A DNA stretch of 64,000 nt from Streptomyces roseofulvus (GTDB lineage Bacteria > Actinomycetota > Actinomycetes > Streptomycetales > Streptomycetaceae), in the NCBI RefSeq assembly GCF_039534915.1, contig NZ_BAAAWE010000001.1:7998001-8062000 (forward strand). The letters run 5' to 3'. The position numbers and the translations under genes were made by a program. Within the stretch, counting starts at the first letter, position 1; each line of letters opens with the position of its first letter. Below are positions 1-10,450 of this stretch, in pieces. The notes beneath the pieces were generated by a model. That model saw only the letters and a program-made list of their open reading frames with translations. It was not told the DNA's origin and did not search any database.

Positions 1-1
1 G

Positions 2-277
2 TGCAACCGGCTCGACCTGGAGGCGGGCCACGGCACGCCCGCTCAGCTGCCGGAGATGATGGACAAGATGGTCGAGGGCGGGAGCCGCGGCAAGGCCAAG
101 GGCGCGCTCGGCGGCGCGATCGACGCCGTCACCCAGTCCCTCACCGGCCGGGACGAGGACGAGGACGAGGACGAGGAAGAGCCGGAGGAAGAGCCCGAGG
201 AGGAGCTCGAGGAGGAGGAGGAGACTCCTCGGCGCCGACGGCCGGCCCGGCGGTCGGCGCGGCGGGAGAGGGAGTGA
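2..277 (+). CDS. Gas-vesicle cluster acidic-tail protein (5' truncated by window)
   Basis: Only the C-terminal 91 residues are in the window; the frame is open from base 2. A short helical stretch around GGSRGKAKGALGGAIDAV is followed by a very acidic Asp/Glu run (encoded at about 153-228) and a basic Arg-rich tail. Streptomyces gvp clusters usually carry a protein of this design, often misannotated as 'DNA primase', beside the SRPBCC-type GvpY/GvpZ proteins. It ends 3 bases before the next gene and should be cotranscribed with gvpF-K. Family placement rests on tail composition and context; its biochemical role is unknown. Confidence 0.7.
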   Translation, partial: CNRLDLEAGHGTPAQLPEMMDKMVEGGSRGKAKGALGGAIDAVTQSLTGRDEDEDEDEEEPEEEPEEELEEEEETPRRRRPARRSARRERE

Positions 278-280
278 GTG

Positions 281-997
281 ATGGCCGTCTACGTCTATGC
301 CGTCACCTCGCGCGACCACCCCTGCCGGATCGACGGGATGACGGGAGTGGGCGCCCACGGCGCCACCGTACGCGTCGTCGCCACGGAGGAGCTGCGCGCG
401 GTGGTCAGCGACATCGCCGAGGAGATCCGACCCAAGAAGCGGGACGTCACCGCCCACCAGGCCGTCCAGGACCGCCTCATGGACGACGGGACGCCTCTGC
501 CGCTGCAGTTCGGGTACACCGCCCCCGACGACGACGCGGTACGTCAGGTTCTCGACGAGCAGGTCGACGCCTACCGGACGGCGCTCGCACGCGTGCGGGA
601 CTGCGCCGAGTACAACGTCAAAGCCGCACGCGAGCAGGACCGCTTCCTGCGCGAGATCCTCGACGCGAACTCCCGCGCACGATGGCTCAACGAGGAGATC
701 CGGGCCGGCTCCGAAGACCCGCGGCTGCCCATGGAACTGGGCAGACTGGTCGCGGACGAGATCCAGCAGCGCCGTGCGGACGCGGCAGCGGACCTCGCCG
801 GAGTCCTGGTCCCCCTGGGACGGGAACACGCGCTCCACCCCGAGGCCGGCGACGACTTCCTCAACCTGTCCCTGCTGGTGTCCCGGGACGAGGCGCCGGC
901 CCTGCTCAAAGCGCACGAGGAGCTCGTCCGCGAGCGTCGGGACGGCACGGAGATCCGCCTGACCGGCCCCCTTCCCCCGTACAGCTTCGTGCCCTAG
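281..997 (+). CDS. gvpF: Gas vesicle protein GvpF/GvpL family (first copy)
   Basis: 238 residues starting MAVYVYAV, the usual N-terminus of the GvpL/GvpF family. The C-terminus GPLPPYSFVP is also diagnostic. GvpF/L proteins are minor shell or accessory proteins that bind GvpA during gas-vesicle nucleation. ATG at 281 is preferred over GTG at 278 because it lies behind a GGGAG-rich stretch at normal spacing. The start almost touches the upstream stop, so coupling is likely. A second, diverged GvpF/L homologue lies at 1894-2736, so the F versus L label follows gene order. Confidence 0.9.
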   Translation: MAVYVYAVTSRDHPCRIDGMTGVGAHGATVRVVATEELRAVVSDIAEEIRPKKRDVTAHQAVQDRLMDDGTPLPLQFGYTAPDDDAVRQVLDEQVDAYRTALARVRDCAEYNVKAAREQDRFLREILDANSRARWLNEEIRAGSEDPRLPMELGRLVADEIQQRRADAAADLAGVLVPLGREHALHPEAGDDFLNLSLLVSRDEAPALLKAHEELVRERRDGTEIRLTGPLPPYSFVP

Positions 998-1034
998 GAC
1001 GACCCGGGCCGGCGCGAGGAAGGAGCACCACGCC

Positions 1035-1289
1035 ATGGGCCTGCTGGCGCAACTGATCACCTTGCCGTTGCTTCCGGTCAAGACGGCGCTCTGGGCGGCC
1101 CAACGGGTTGCCGACCAGGCCGAGGCCGAGTACTACGACCCGGCGCCGATCCGCGCGGAGCTCGCCGACCTCGAGCGCCGGCTCGAGGCCGGCGAGATCG
1201 ACGAGGAGACCTTCGACCGGGAGGAGGACCGGCTGATCGACCGGCTGATGGAGATCGAGAGGTACCGCACCGGCACCGGCGACCGGTGA
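1035..1289 (+). CDS. gvpG: Gas vesicle protein GvpG
   Basis: 84 residues. The N-terminal helix MGLLAQLITLPLLPVK is characteristic of GvpG, followed by a charged alpha-helical segment rich in Glu and Arg (about residues 30-80). GvpG is a small accessory protein needed for vesicle assembly. An AAGGAG ribosome-binding site lies before the ATG. It follows gvpF by 37 bases, the usual order in actinomycete clusters. Confidence 0.9.
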   Translation: MGLLAQLITLPLLPVKTALWAAQRVADQAEAEYYDPAPIRAELADLERRLEAGEIDEETFDREEDRLIDRLMEIERYRTGTGDR

Positions 1290-1453
1290 CCGACACGCTC
1301 CGCACGGGAAAACGGGGCGCGGGAGGTGACCGCCACACCCCGCACGGGGAGACGCGGCGCGACCACGCGGCGCCCCTACCGGAGGCGCTGGTGACACGAC
1401 AGCCCCCAGAAGCCCAGAGACAGCGTTCGGCAGAGAGCGGGAGGTGAACCCTC

Positions 1454-1897
1454 GTGACCGACCCCATGGCCCGCGGCTTCCGCAGCGGCCCTCCGATGTC
1501 CGGCTACCCGGCCGGGTCCTCGGCGAGCCTCGCCGACATCCTGGAGCGCGTCCTGGACAAGGGCATCGTCATCGCCGGCGACATCCGTATCAACCTGCTC
1601 GACATCGAGCTCCTCACCATCAAGCTGCGCATCCTGATCGCCTCCGTGGACAAGGCCAAGGAGATGGGCATCGACTGGTGGGAGCACGACGCCTCGCTCT
1701 CCTCCCGCCACCACGAGAGCTCGCTCGCCGCCGAGAACCAGCGGCTGCGCGCCGAGATCGAGCAGCTGCGCCGCGACCGGCTCACCGCCTCGTCCGGCCT
1801 CCCCGACGACCTCACCCGCACGAGCGAGGAACGTGCGCCGGAGGAGGAAGAGGAGCGTCCCGTACGCCGCACGGCGAAGCGGAGGACCGAGCCGTGA
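1454..1897 (+). CDS. gvpJ: Gas vesicle structural-family protein GvpJ (GvpA/J/M fold) with charged tail
   Basis: 147 residues with a GTG start behind GGGAGG. Residues about 24-75 hold the GvpA-type core, with the LADILERVLDKGIVIAGDI helix-strand and the paired hydrophobic beta strands. A coiled-coil-like segment (ENQRLRAEIEQLRRD) and an acidic then basic tail follow; the tail is absent from GvpA itself. The long tail favours an accessory shell protein (GvpJ) over the major ribs. The last codon overlaps the next start (GTGA), implying translational coupling with gvpL. Paralogue naming inside this family is uncertain. Confidence 0.85.
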   Translation: MTDPMARGFRSGPPMSGYPAGSSASLADILERVLDKGIVIAGDIRINLLDIELLTIKLRILIASVDKAKEMGIDWWEHDASLSSRHHESSLAAENQRLRAEIEQLRRDRLTASSGLPDDLTRTSEERAPEEEEERPVRRTAKRRTEP

Positions 1898-2736
1898 ACG
1901 CTTCCCCCACCCCGACGCTCACCTACGTCTACGCCGCCACGCCCCCGGCCCCCCTGCTCGACGACGTCCTGCCCACCCTCGCGGGAGTGGCCGGCCGCCC
2001 CGTCACGCTCCTTCCGCCCGTGCCGGACGACACCGCGCCCGCTCCGGTCGCCTTCGTCATCAGCGACGTCCCCCGGGCCGACTTCGCCGAGGCCGCCCTG
2101 CAGGAGCACTTCGAGGACCTGCGGTGGCTGGAGGAGACCGCGCGGGCCCACCACCACGTCATCGAAACCCTCGCCGGCCACACCACCGTCCTGCCCCTGC
2201 GGATGGCCACCCTCTACGAGGACCACACCCGCGCCCTGCGCGCGCTGGGGGAACAGAGCCAGCTCTTCGCCACCCAACTGGCGCAGCTCAGTGCCCACAC
2301 CGAGTACGGAGTCAAGATCTACGTACTCCCTGCCGAGGCACCTGAGCCCGCCGCGCCCCCCGCCGCCACCAGCCCCGGCAAGGCCTACCTGCAGGCCCGC
2401 CGGGTCCAGCGCGACTCACGCGAGGAGCACTTCCAGCAGGCCCGGCTGGCAGCCGACCGCCTCACCGCCGTCGCCGCCCGCCATCAGGCGCCCCGCGTGA
2501 CCCACCCGCCGCAGAGCGGCCCCCTCGTCGCGCCGGCCGACGGCGAGAACGTCCTCAACGACGCCTTCCTGGTCCCGGACGTCCAGGCGGACAGCTTCCG
2601 AGCAGCCGTCCGCGACGCCGCCGCCGACCTCCCGGGCATCCGCCTCGAAGTGACCGGCCCGTGGGCGCCCTACTCCTTCGCCACCCCGCCGCCGGCAGCC
2701 GAGCCGCCCCTGCCGCCGACCGCGCCCGCGCCATGA
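1894..2736 (+). CDS. gvpL: Gas vesicle protein GvpL/GvpF family (second copy)
   Basis: 280 residues from the GTG that overlaps the gvpJ stop. It opens with TYVYAATPPAP and ends near GPWAPYSFATPPP, matching the start and end signatures of the family. Compared with the first copy it has Pro/Ala-rich insertions and a Pro-rich tail. It overlaps gvpS by four bases (ATGA). Known role of the family: GvpA-binding accessory protein in the vesicle wall or nucleation complex. Confidence 0.88.
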   Translation: MNASPTPTLTYVYAATPPAPLLDDVLPTLAGVAGRPVTLLPPVPDDTAPAPVAFVISDVPRADFAEAALQEHFEDLRWLEETARAHHHVIETLAGHTTVLPLRMATLYEDHTRALRALGEQSQLFATQLAQLSAHTEYGVKIYVLPAEAPEPAAPPAATSPGKAYLQARRVQRDSREEHFQQARLAADRLTAVAARHQAPRVTHPPQSGPLVAPADGENVLNDAFLVPDVQADSFRAAVRDAAADLPGIRLEVTGPWAPYSFATPPPAAEPPLPPTAPAP

Positions 2737-2972
2737 CCTCCGCCCAGGACCGAGACCCGGCGCTGCCCGGACGCCAGGTCGCCCTCGTCGACCTCCTCGA
2801 CCGGCTGCTGGCCGGAGGCGTCGTCATCACCGGCGACATCATCCTGTCCATCGCCGACATCGACCTCGTCAGGATCTCCCTGCGCGCCCTGGTCAGCTCC
2901 GTCACCACCACCGACGACCGCCCACCGACCCGCCCACCGACCCGGGAAGGCGAGCAGCCCCATGCGCCCTGA
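2733..2972 (+). CDS. gvpS: Small gas vesicle GvpA/J-family protein (GvpS)
   Basis: 79 residues. The core at about 15-60 (VALVDLLDRLLAGGVVITGDI and the following strands) is a GvpA-type fold, much shorter than gvpJ and without its long tail. Start ATG overlaps the gvpL stop. The C-terminal PPTRPPTREGEQPHAP is low complexity. The S. coelicolor cluster has a GvpA-like gvpS just before gvpK, which supports the name. Confidence 0.85.
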   Translation: MTSAQDRDPALPGRQVALVDLLDRLLAGGVVITGDIILSIADIDLVRISLRALVSSVTTTDDRPPTRPPTREGEQPHAP

Positions 2973-3372
2973 ACCGCCCGGCCCGCCCCACCGTGCCGGC
3001 CCCGACCTGCGGCCGGTCGGCCAGGCGATGAACGACGCCGTACGCCTCCTGCCCGCCACCCCCCACTCGGCCACGGCGTCACGGCACTCACCCGCCCAAC
3101 GGATCCGCACCGGCCCCGAAACGGCTCAGGAGGACCTCGTCAAACTCGTCCTGACCGTCGTCGAACTCCTGCGGCAACTCATCGAGCGCCAGGCCCTGCG
3201 ACGCGTCGAAGCCGGCGACCTCGACGACGCCCAGGAAGAAGAACTCGGCGCCACGCTCCTCGCCCTCCACGACCGCATGACCGACCTGTGCGACCAGCAC
3301 GGCTTCACCCTGGACGACCTCAACCTCGATCTCGGCCCCCTCGGCCCTCTCCTCCCGCCGTCCGGGCACTGA
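2962..3372 (+). CDS. gvpK: Gas vesicle protein GvpK
   Basis: 136 residues. About 45 variable N-terminal residues precede a GvpK domain with VKLVLTVVELLRQLIERQALRRVE and DRMTDLCDQHGFTLDDLNLDLGP. GvpK is a conserved accessory protein essential for vesicle formation. The start overlaps the end of gvpS by 11 bases, and this is the last gene of the gvp operon here. A downstream in-frame Met (at 3028) is a possible alternative start. Confidence 0.9.
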   Translation: MRPEPPGPPHRAGPDLRPVGQAMNDAVRLLPATPHSATASRHSPAQRIRTGPETAQEDLVKLVLTVVELLRQLIERQALRRVEAGDLDDAQEEELGATLLALHDRMTDLCDQHGFTLDDLNLDLGPLGPLLPPSGH

Positions 3373-3397
3373 TACCTGGGATTCCCCTCAGCCGGAC

Positions 3398-3421
3398 GGT
3401 TCCCCCCGCTCACGTGGGTAG
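3398..3421 (+). promoter_or_regulatory. Sigma-B-like promoter for the CsbD gene
   Basis: GGTT at 3398-3401 and GGGTAG at 3416-3421 are separated by 14 bases, close to the S. coelicolor sigma-B consensus (GnnT, 14-16 bases, GGGTAC/T). It sits 24 bases before the CsbD start codon. CsbD proteins are general-stress products in other bacteria, so the assignment is coherent but untested. Confidence 0.45.
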
Positions 3422-3444
3422 AGGCGGAAAGAGGAGGGTCGGAC

Positions 3445-3618
3445 ATGAGTGCCAGCGAGAAGATCAAGGCCCGAGCCGAGCAGGTCGTGGGCAAGACCGT
3501 GAAGAAGGCGGCGCACGTGCTGGGAAACAGGACCACGGAGGCCAAGGGCACCGCGTTGGAGGCTCGCGGCAAGGCGCGAGCGGCAAAGGAGAAGGGCAAA
3601 GACTTCTTCGACCACTGA
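3445..3618 (+). CDS. CsbD family stress protein
   Basis: 57 residues, strongly basic and helical: MSASEKIKARAEQVVGK, a central KAAHVLGNRTTEAKG, and a Lys-rich end. The repeated EKIKARAEQVVGK-type helix and the small size match CsbD/YjbJ proteins, abundant general-stress proteins of unknown mechanism. A GAGGAGGG ribosome-binding site precedes the ATG. It lies just beyond the gvp operon with its own sigma-B-like promoter. Confidence 0.85.
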   Translation: MSASEKIKARAEQVVGKTVKKAAHVLGNRTTEAKGTALEARGKARAAKEKGKDFFDH

Positions 3619-3653
3619 CGGACCAGAGGCGGACGTCCCCCGCGCGGCACTCC

Positions 3654-4931
<1,278 letters not shown>

Positions 4932-4950
4932 GGGCGCTCTCCTGTCGAGA

Positions 4951-5028
4951 CGTCGGTGCGTCGGTACATCGGGAACTCGGTACGTCGGTGTGTCGGTACA
5001 TCGGGAACTCGGTACGTCGGTGTGTCGG
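4951..5028. repeat. 32-bp tandem direct repeat, about 2.4 copies
   Basis: The block containing CGGTACATCGGGAACTCGG recurs with a period of 32 bases (starts near 4961 and 4993), with a partial copy on each side. It lies between the phosphatase start codon and the glutamine-synthetase relic, so it sits in the phosphatase leader or promoter region. It could be a repeat expansion or a cluster of binding sites. Confidence 0.8.
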
Positions 5029-5107
5029 GTACGCGCGACAGCCGGGCGCCTTGCGACGCCCGGCTGTCGGGTGGGGGAGCGGGGGGTGGGGTGGCGGCGG
5101 CGAGGGT

Positions 5108-5323
5108 CTAGACGGTGTTCATCTCGGTGTCGACAGCGAGAAGGTAGTCGTAGCCCTCCGTGCCATGGGCGAGAACCTCGTCCAGGAAGAACTTGGCCGC
5201 GAACCGCTTGCCCTGAAGGCGGCCCTGCATGTCCGGGAACGCCAAAACGACGGTGTCGATCTCACCGCCCGCCACCAGGGAACGCAGGTCCTCGGCGGCG
5301 AGCGGGGCTGTGCGGTCTGCCAC
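5108..5323 (-). pseudogene. Truncated glutamine-synthetase-family relic (N-terminal 71 residues)
   Basis: The peptide begins MADRTAPLAAEDLRSLV and continues VVLAFPDMQGRLQGKRFAA and ends LLAVDTEMNTV, then stops at TAG. This is the N-terminal beta-grasp region of actinobacterial GlnA3/GlnA4-type glutamine synthetases (gamma-glutamylpolyamine or ethanolamine synthetases), which are about 450 residues long. The ATP-binding catalytic domain is missing, and none of it was seen downstream on the minus strand, so the gene was probably lost by deletion. Homologues act with the permease and gamma-glutamyl hydrolase types found next to it. Confidence 0.75.
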
Positions 5324-5360
5324 GGGGCGATTCCCCTCGTTCGGGCCTGCCGGGAGTCAT

Positions 5361-5382
5361 AAGGTATGGGGAAGCACCATTG
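5361..5382. promoter_or_regulatory. Shared operator-like box, copy 1 (relic promoter)
   Basis: AAGGTATGG, 7 variable bases, then CCATTG. The same box in the same orientation recurs at 5823-5844. Here it lies about 40-60 bases upstream of the truncated glutamine-synthetase start on the minus strand. The ATGG/CCAT core is an inverted repeat, as expected for a dimeric repressor. Confidence 0.5.
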
Positions 5383-5822
5383 CTTGGGAAGGGTTGGAGG
5401 GATAATCGCGATCGTGTCCGATGCGAGTGAGTGGGTCGACCGTCTGGCCGCCGTGCTCTGCGGCCGCGCAAGGGCTTGAAGGGAGGCGGAACACCTCCTT
5501 CAGGTGGTACGGGCTCGACCGGTGGCCCGGAGGGGGAGCGACTGCCCGCCGAGCGGGTTCCGTCGGGCCGACGGCAGCCGGTCGTGACGACCTTCCTGGA
5601 CCGCGGCCCGCTCCTCTTGCGCAATCCGGAGCACTCCCAGTACCAGTACGCCCCCCTGTCTCGGCGTCGGACAGGGCGGCGGCAGCGCGGCGTGCGAGGT
5701 GATGCGGGAGCGCACCGCGGGTATGGGGATGCGGCATGCGAGGTTCTGGCGTGACCTCAGGCGTTCGGCGGCGTAACCCCAAAGTAACGCACGGGGGTTG
5801 CGCTGCCCCCCTCACCACCGCA

Positions 5823-5844
5823 AAGGTATGGCACCACTCCATTG
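5823..5844. promoter_or_regulatory. Shared operator-like box, copy 2 (permease promoter)
   Basis: Second AAGGTATGG-N7-CCATTG box, 28-50 bases before the permease ATG. Only the seven spacer bases differ from copy 1, so the match is unlikely to be chance. Confidence 0.5.
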
Positions 5845-5871
5845 GGCTCGTTGCGGGGAGCTGACGCTGCC

Positions 5872-7305
<1,434 letters not shown>

Positions 7306-7340
7306 CCCACCCGCCACTCCGCACCCTTGGAGGCCGTACC

Positions 7341-8027
7341 GTGACCAAGCCGCTGATCGGCGTGACCACCTACCTGGACCAAGCGCGCTGGGGCGTATGG
7401 GACATGACAGCCGCGCTGCTCCCGGCGCAGTACCCGCGTCTCGTACGGGAGAGCGGCGGGCTCCCGGTCATGCTCCCGCCGGGTGGACCCGAGGACGCGG
7501 CGGCGGTCGTGGCCCGGCTCGACGGCCTGGTCGTCGCGGGCGGGGCGGACGTGGAGCCCGTACGGTACGGGGCCGAGCCCGACCCCCGCACCGGCCCGCC
7601 CGCCCGGGCCCGGGACGCCTGGGAGCTGGCCCTGGTCGACGCGGCCCTGGCCTCCGGCACTCCGGTGCTCGGCATCTGCCGCGGCATGCAGCTCCTGAAC
7701 GTGGCGCTCGGCGGCACGCTCGTCCAGCACCTGGACGGGCACGTGGAGGCGGTCGGGGTGATCGGCCGGCACGCGGTGAAGCCGGTTCCGGGCACGCGGT
7801 ACGCCTCTCTCGTACCGGAGCTCGCCGAGGTCCCGACCTACCACCACCAGGCCGTGGACCGCCTGGGCAGGGGCCTCATGGCCTCGGCCCACGCGGAGGA
7901 CGGCACGGTGGAGGCGGTCGAGACGGACGGCCCGGGGTGGGTGCTCGGTGTCCAGTGGCACCCGGAGATGGGCGAGGACCTGCGGGTGATGCGGGGGCTG
8001 GTGGAGGCGGCGCGTCAGGTGCGCTGA
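7341..8027 (+). CDS. Gamma-glutamyl-gamma-aminobutyrate hydrolase family (peptidase C26, PuuD-like)
   Basis: 228 residues, GTG start behind TTGGAGG. It shows a class I glutamine-amidotransferase-like fold: VVAGGADVEP, the nucleophile elbow LGICRGMQLLN (catalytic Cys) and GVQWHPE (catalytic His and Glu). Such enzymes release GABA or another amine from gamma-glutamyl conjugates made by GlnA-like synthetases. It lies 35 bases after the permease, so the two form an operon. Confidence 0.85.
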   Translation: MTKPLIGVTTYLDQARWGVWDMTAALLPAQYPRLVRESGGLPVMLPPGGPEDAAAVVARLDGLVVAGGADVEPVRYGAEPDPRTGPPARARDAWELALVDAALASGTPVLGICRGMQLLNVALGGTLVQHLDGHVEAVGVIGRHAVKPVPGTRYASLVPELAEVPTYHHQAVDRLGRGLMASAHAEDGTVEAVETDGPGWVLGVQWHPEMGEDLRVMRGLVEAARQVR

Positions 8028-8548
8028 CCCGCAGCGTTGTCGACTCGGCGCCTGGGCGGGTGTCCGTCGAGCGCGGTGCGGCAGCGGTGAAGGTTCGCGC
8101 GGCATCACCGGTGACGAGTGCGAGGGCGTGGCTGCGCAGGAGGCCGCCCGCCCAGGTGAACCCGGCTCGTGCGCCACCGTCCACAGGGACACGTCGTCGC
8201 CTTCGCTGAGCCGACGGCGCGTCCTGGGCGGCTGAGGCACGGGACCGAACGAGGCGAGCCTGCAGGCGGGGTCTCGGCGCTGTGCGGTTCCTTGTCCTGG
8301 ATCGCGGTCTGAAGGGTGCCGGCGCGCACGCGTACGCCCGTCGGGCCACCCCGAGCCCGGAGGCACCCTCTCACCAGCACCCGAGGACGCGCCGAAGAAC
8401 CCGCTGAAGCCGGCTGCGCCCTCACGCCGCCCGGGGATCTCAGCCCAGTCCAGCCCGGTCCGGAAGAGCTCACCGGCCTGTGACGGTGCAGCCCCCCAGT
8501 TCGCGAAGCCCACGCGACGCTGTCAGTGCCCTTTGCCATCATGCCCGC
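8028..8548. other. Gene-free region
   Basis: Long open frames exist on both strands but show no recognisable domain or consistent codon bias. No transposon end or hairpin stands out. I see nothing definable here. Confidence 0.4.
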
Positions 8549-9046
8549 ATGGATCTCCACCTCGCCCCACCGACCGGCGTCGGTCCGCTCCACATCGGTA
8601 TGACCAGGCAGGACGCCAACGCCGCGCTGGACTCGCTCCGAGACCTCTCCGCGGTCTCGGAATCGGACCGGCCAGGACAGCACATCTTCCGTCCGAGTGG
8701 ACTGATGGTCAGCATCCACTGCATGCGGGGCGTCCTCCAGGCGGTCGAGCTCGCACGCCCGATGGACACGACGGACCGGGTGTTCTTCCACGACGTGGAC
8801 GTCTTCGCCCTGACGGCCCGCGAGGTGGTCGCCCGCGTACGCGAACACACCACGATCGAGGCCCACCAGGACGACCCCGCTTCCTTCGTCGCCCCCGACC
8901 TGCTGCTGAGCTTCTGGCGCGCGTTCGAAGCCGATGACGACCCGGACGACGAACAGGGCTACTACTTCACCACGGTCCTCGTGGCCCGCCCCGGCTACTG
9001 CGACACCCCCGCCGAAGCCGAGGAACGGCTCCGCCGGAACGCGTAG
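8549..9046 (+). CDS. Conserved-looking hypothetical protein
   Basis: 165 residues from MDLHLAPPTGVGPLHIGM. The GVGPLHIGMTRQDANAAL start, where a glycine-rich strand leads into a helix, resembles small cytoplasmic actinobacterial proteins of unknown function, some found near toxin-immunity loci. The middle contains an acidic DDDPDDEQG patch. No catalytic motif or signal peptide is visible. No function is assigned. Confidence 0.7.
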   Translation: MDLHLAPPTGVGPLHIGMTRQDANAALDSLRDLSAVSESDRPGQHIFRPSGLMVSIHCMRGVLQAVELARPMDTTDRVFFHDVDVFALTAREVVARVREHTTIEAHQDDPASFVAPDLLLSFWRAFEADDDPDDEQGYYFTTVLVARPGYCDTPAEAEERLRRNA

Positions 9047-9156
9047 GCTCGCCCTCTGCAACACGCCGACGACGGCTCTGGGCTGCAACACCAGGACGGC
9101 CGAGACACGTCCTCCCCCTACACCATTCCCCGATCCCTGCCGGAGCCCTCGCCCCC

Positions 9157-9609
9157 GTGCCTCTGATCACCACATTCAGCACGAACGTCCGACCGGACCG
9201 CAGGCTCGTGGAGGTCCACGACTCGGACGCCTACCTCGGCAGCGACGAGGCGTGGGAACGGTCGAGGACCCAGGTCTGGGACACTCCCCAGCAGCCCCCG
9301 GAAGACGCCGAAGGCACTGTTCCCGTCTCTCTGGAATCGGAGACCGGCCAACTCGTCATCATGCAGCTCACCTTCGGGCCGGCGGGCGAGATGGACCTGC
9401 CCAGACCCGGCGTCTACGACGGACACGCGGCATGGAAGGGGCGAGAAGCGGCCGCCTCCTACAACACCCGCATCAAGCACGCTGCCGAGCAGCAAGGGGA
9501 CGCAGGACAACTCGGAGCAGCCTGGAGACAGTGCCCCACGACTGAGCAGTACACGCTCGACCTCTGGTTCGTACGGGAATCCGAACCAGAAGACGACTGG
9601 GACGCATAG
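9157..9609 (+). CDS. Hypothetical protein
   Basis: 150 residues with a GTG start and moderate codon bias typical of real Streptomyces genes. It contains many acidic residues and ends EDDWDA. There is no signal peptide, TM helix or known motif. It is third-party to its neighbours: same strand as the gene at 8549 but 110 bases away. I do not recognise it. Confidence 0.65.
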   Translation: MPLITTFSTNVRPDRRLVEVHDSDAYLGSDEAWERSRTQVWDTPQQPPEDAEGTVPVSLESETGQLVIMQLTFGPAGEMDLPRPGVYDGHAAWKGREAAASYNTRIKHAAEQQGDAGQLGAAWRQCPTTEQYTLDLWFVRESEPEDDWDA

Positions 9610-9695
9610 CCCGACCCTCACGAGCCGGACCAGCACCGAGCACGGCCGCTCGCTTCGATGTGAGCATTCGTCAATACCTATGGATCGGTGGCCTA

Positions 9696-10022
9696 TCAAC
9701 CTCGGGAGGATCGGAGTCGTGTGAGTCCGTCGACGGCTGCAAGCTCCGTCCTCAGGAGCTGAGCCTCGGCCGGTGCAGTGACGATGAGGAGGACGGACAC
9801 GTCGGGATGGTCGTCCTCAAGAAGGTCGTCTTCGCCGTCGTCTCCGGGAACGGTGTTGGACTGGACCCTGATGCGGGTCGTGTCGGCGAGTGTGGCGAGG
9901 AAATAGACGCCGAAGTAGTCGCTGTCGCGCTCGGCGAAGGTCACTGGCAGTAGCTCGGCGAGGAGGTCGGCCAAGTGTTGGGCCGTGTGGGCGTGCGTGC
10001 CGTAGGTGTCGGTGACGGTCAT
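9696..10022 (-). CDS. Hypothetical protein
   Basis: 108 residues starting MTVTDTYGTHAHTAQHL at 10022, chosen because GAGGAG lies 9 bases upstream; the longer frame from 10070 has no such site. The sequence FYFLATLADTTRIRVQ-like strands followed by an acidic GDDGEDDLLEDD loop suggest a small alpha/beta cytoplasmic protein. No known domain was recognised. Convergent with the gene at 9157. Confidence 0.65.
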   Translation of the reverse strand: MTVTDTYGTHAHTAQHLADLLAELLPVTFAERDSDYFGVYFLATLADTTRIRVQSNTVPGDDGEDDLLEDDHPDVSVLLIVTAPAEAQLLRTELAAVDGLTRLRSSRG

Positions 10023-10450
10023 CGTGACATTCTCCTCAGGCCACGTGGTTCTCGGTGCGTTCGACCCCATCGCGGAGCCCCGGCCGGGTGGTTCGACAGA
10101 GCGATGGAGTGCACAGCTGCGAACCTCCCGCTTCCGAAATCCTGATCACGGCACCCTTCGTAGTACGGGCTTGCGGCACGCAGCATCACCGCTCTTCAAG
10201 ACATCGTTTCTTTTCGCTGCGGCGTGGAGCAGGCGCCGCCGCAGGGGCCGAACACCGCCGGCGCGGCGACGGCCTGGGCGGATGCCTGCCGGAGTGACGG
10301 CGACCCGATACGTCACGCCTCTGCGCGAGCGCGGATCGCTCGTCGGCACCGTGCTCATGCCCCGGTGGTACGGGCGCGCGGCCTGGACTCCGGTCTGCCC
10401 CGCACCCCCGTGAAGGGCGCGGGGCCGTCCGACGTACGGGAGGCCGGTCC
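10023..10450. other. Gene-free region
   Basis: No supportable gene on either strand. The sequence has irregular codon bias in all frames. It separates the small-gene group from the light-response-like island. Confidence 0.4.

Larger units (their letters stand above)
5324..5871. other. Divergent intergenic region between the glutamine-synthetase relic and the permease
   Basis: No convincing coding potential. It holds two copies of a shared box (5361-5382 and 5823-5844), one in front of each divergent gene. The GC-rich stretch 5450-5760 between them has short inverted repeats but no recognisable riboswitch. Confidence 0.6.
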
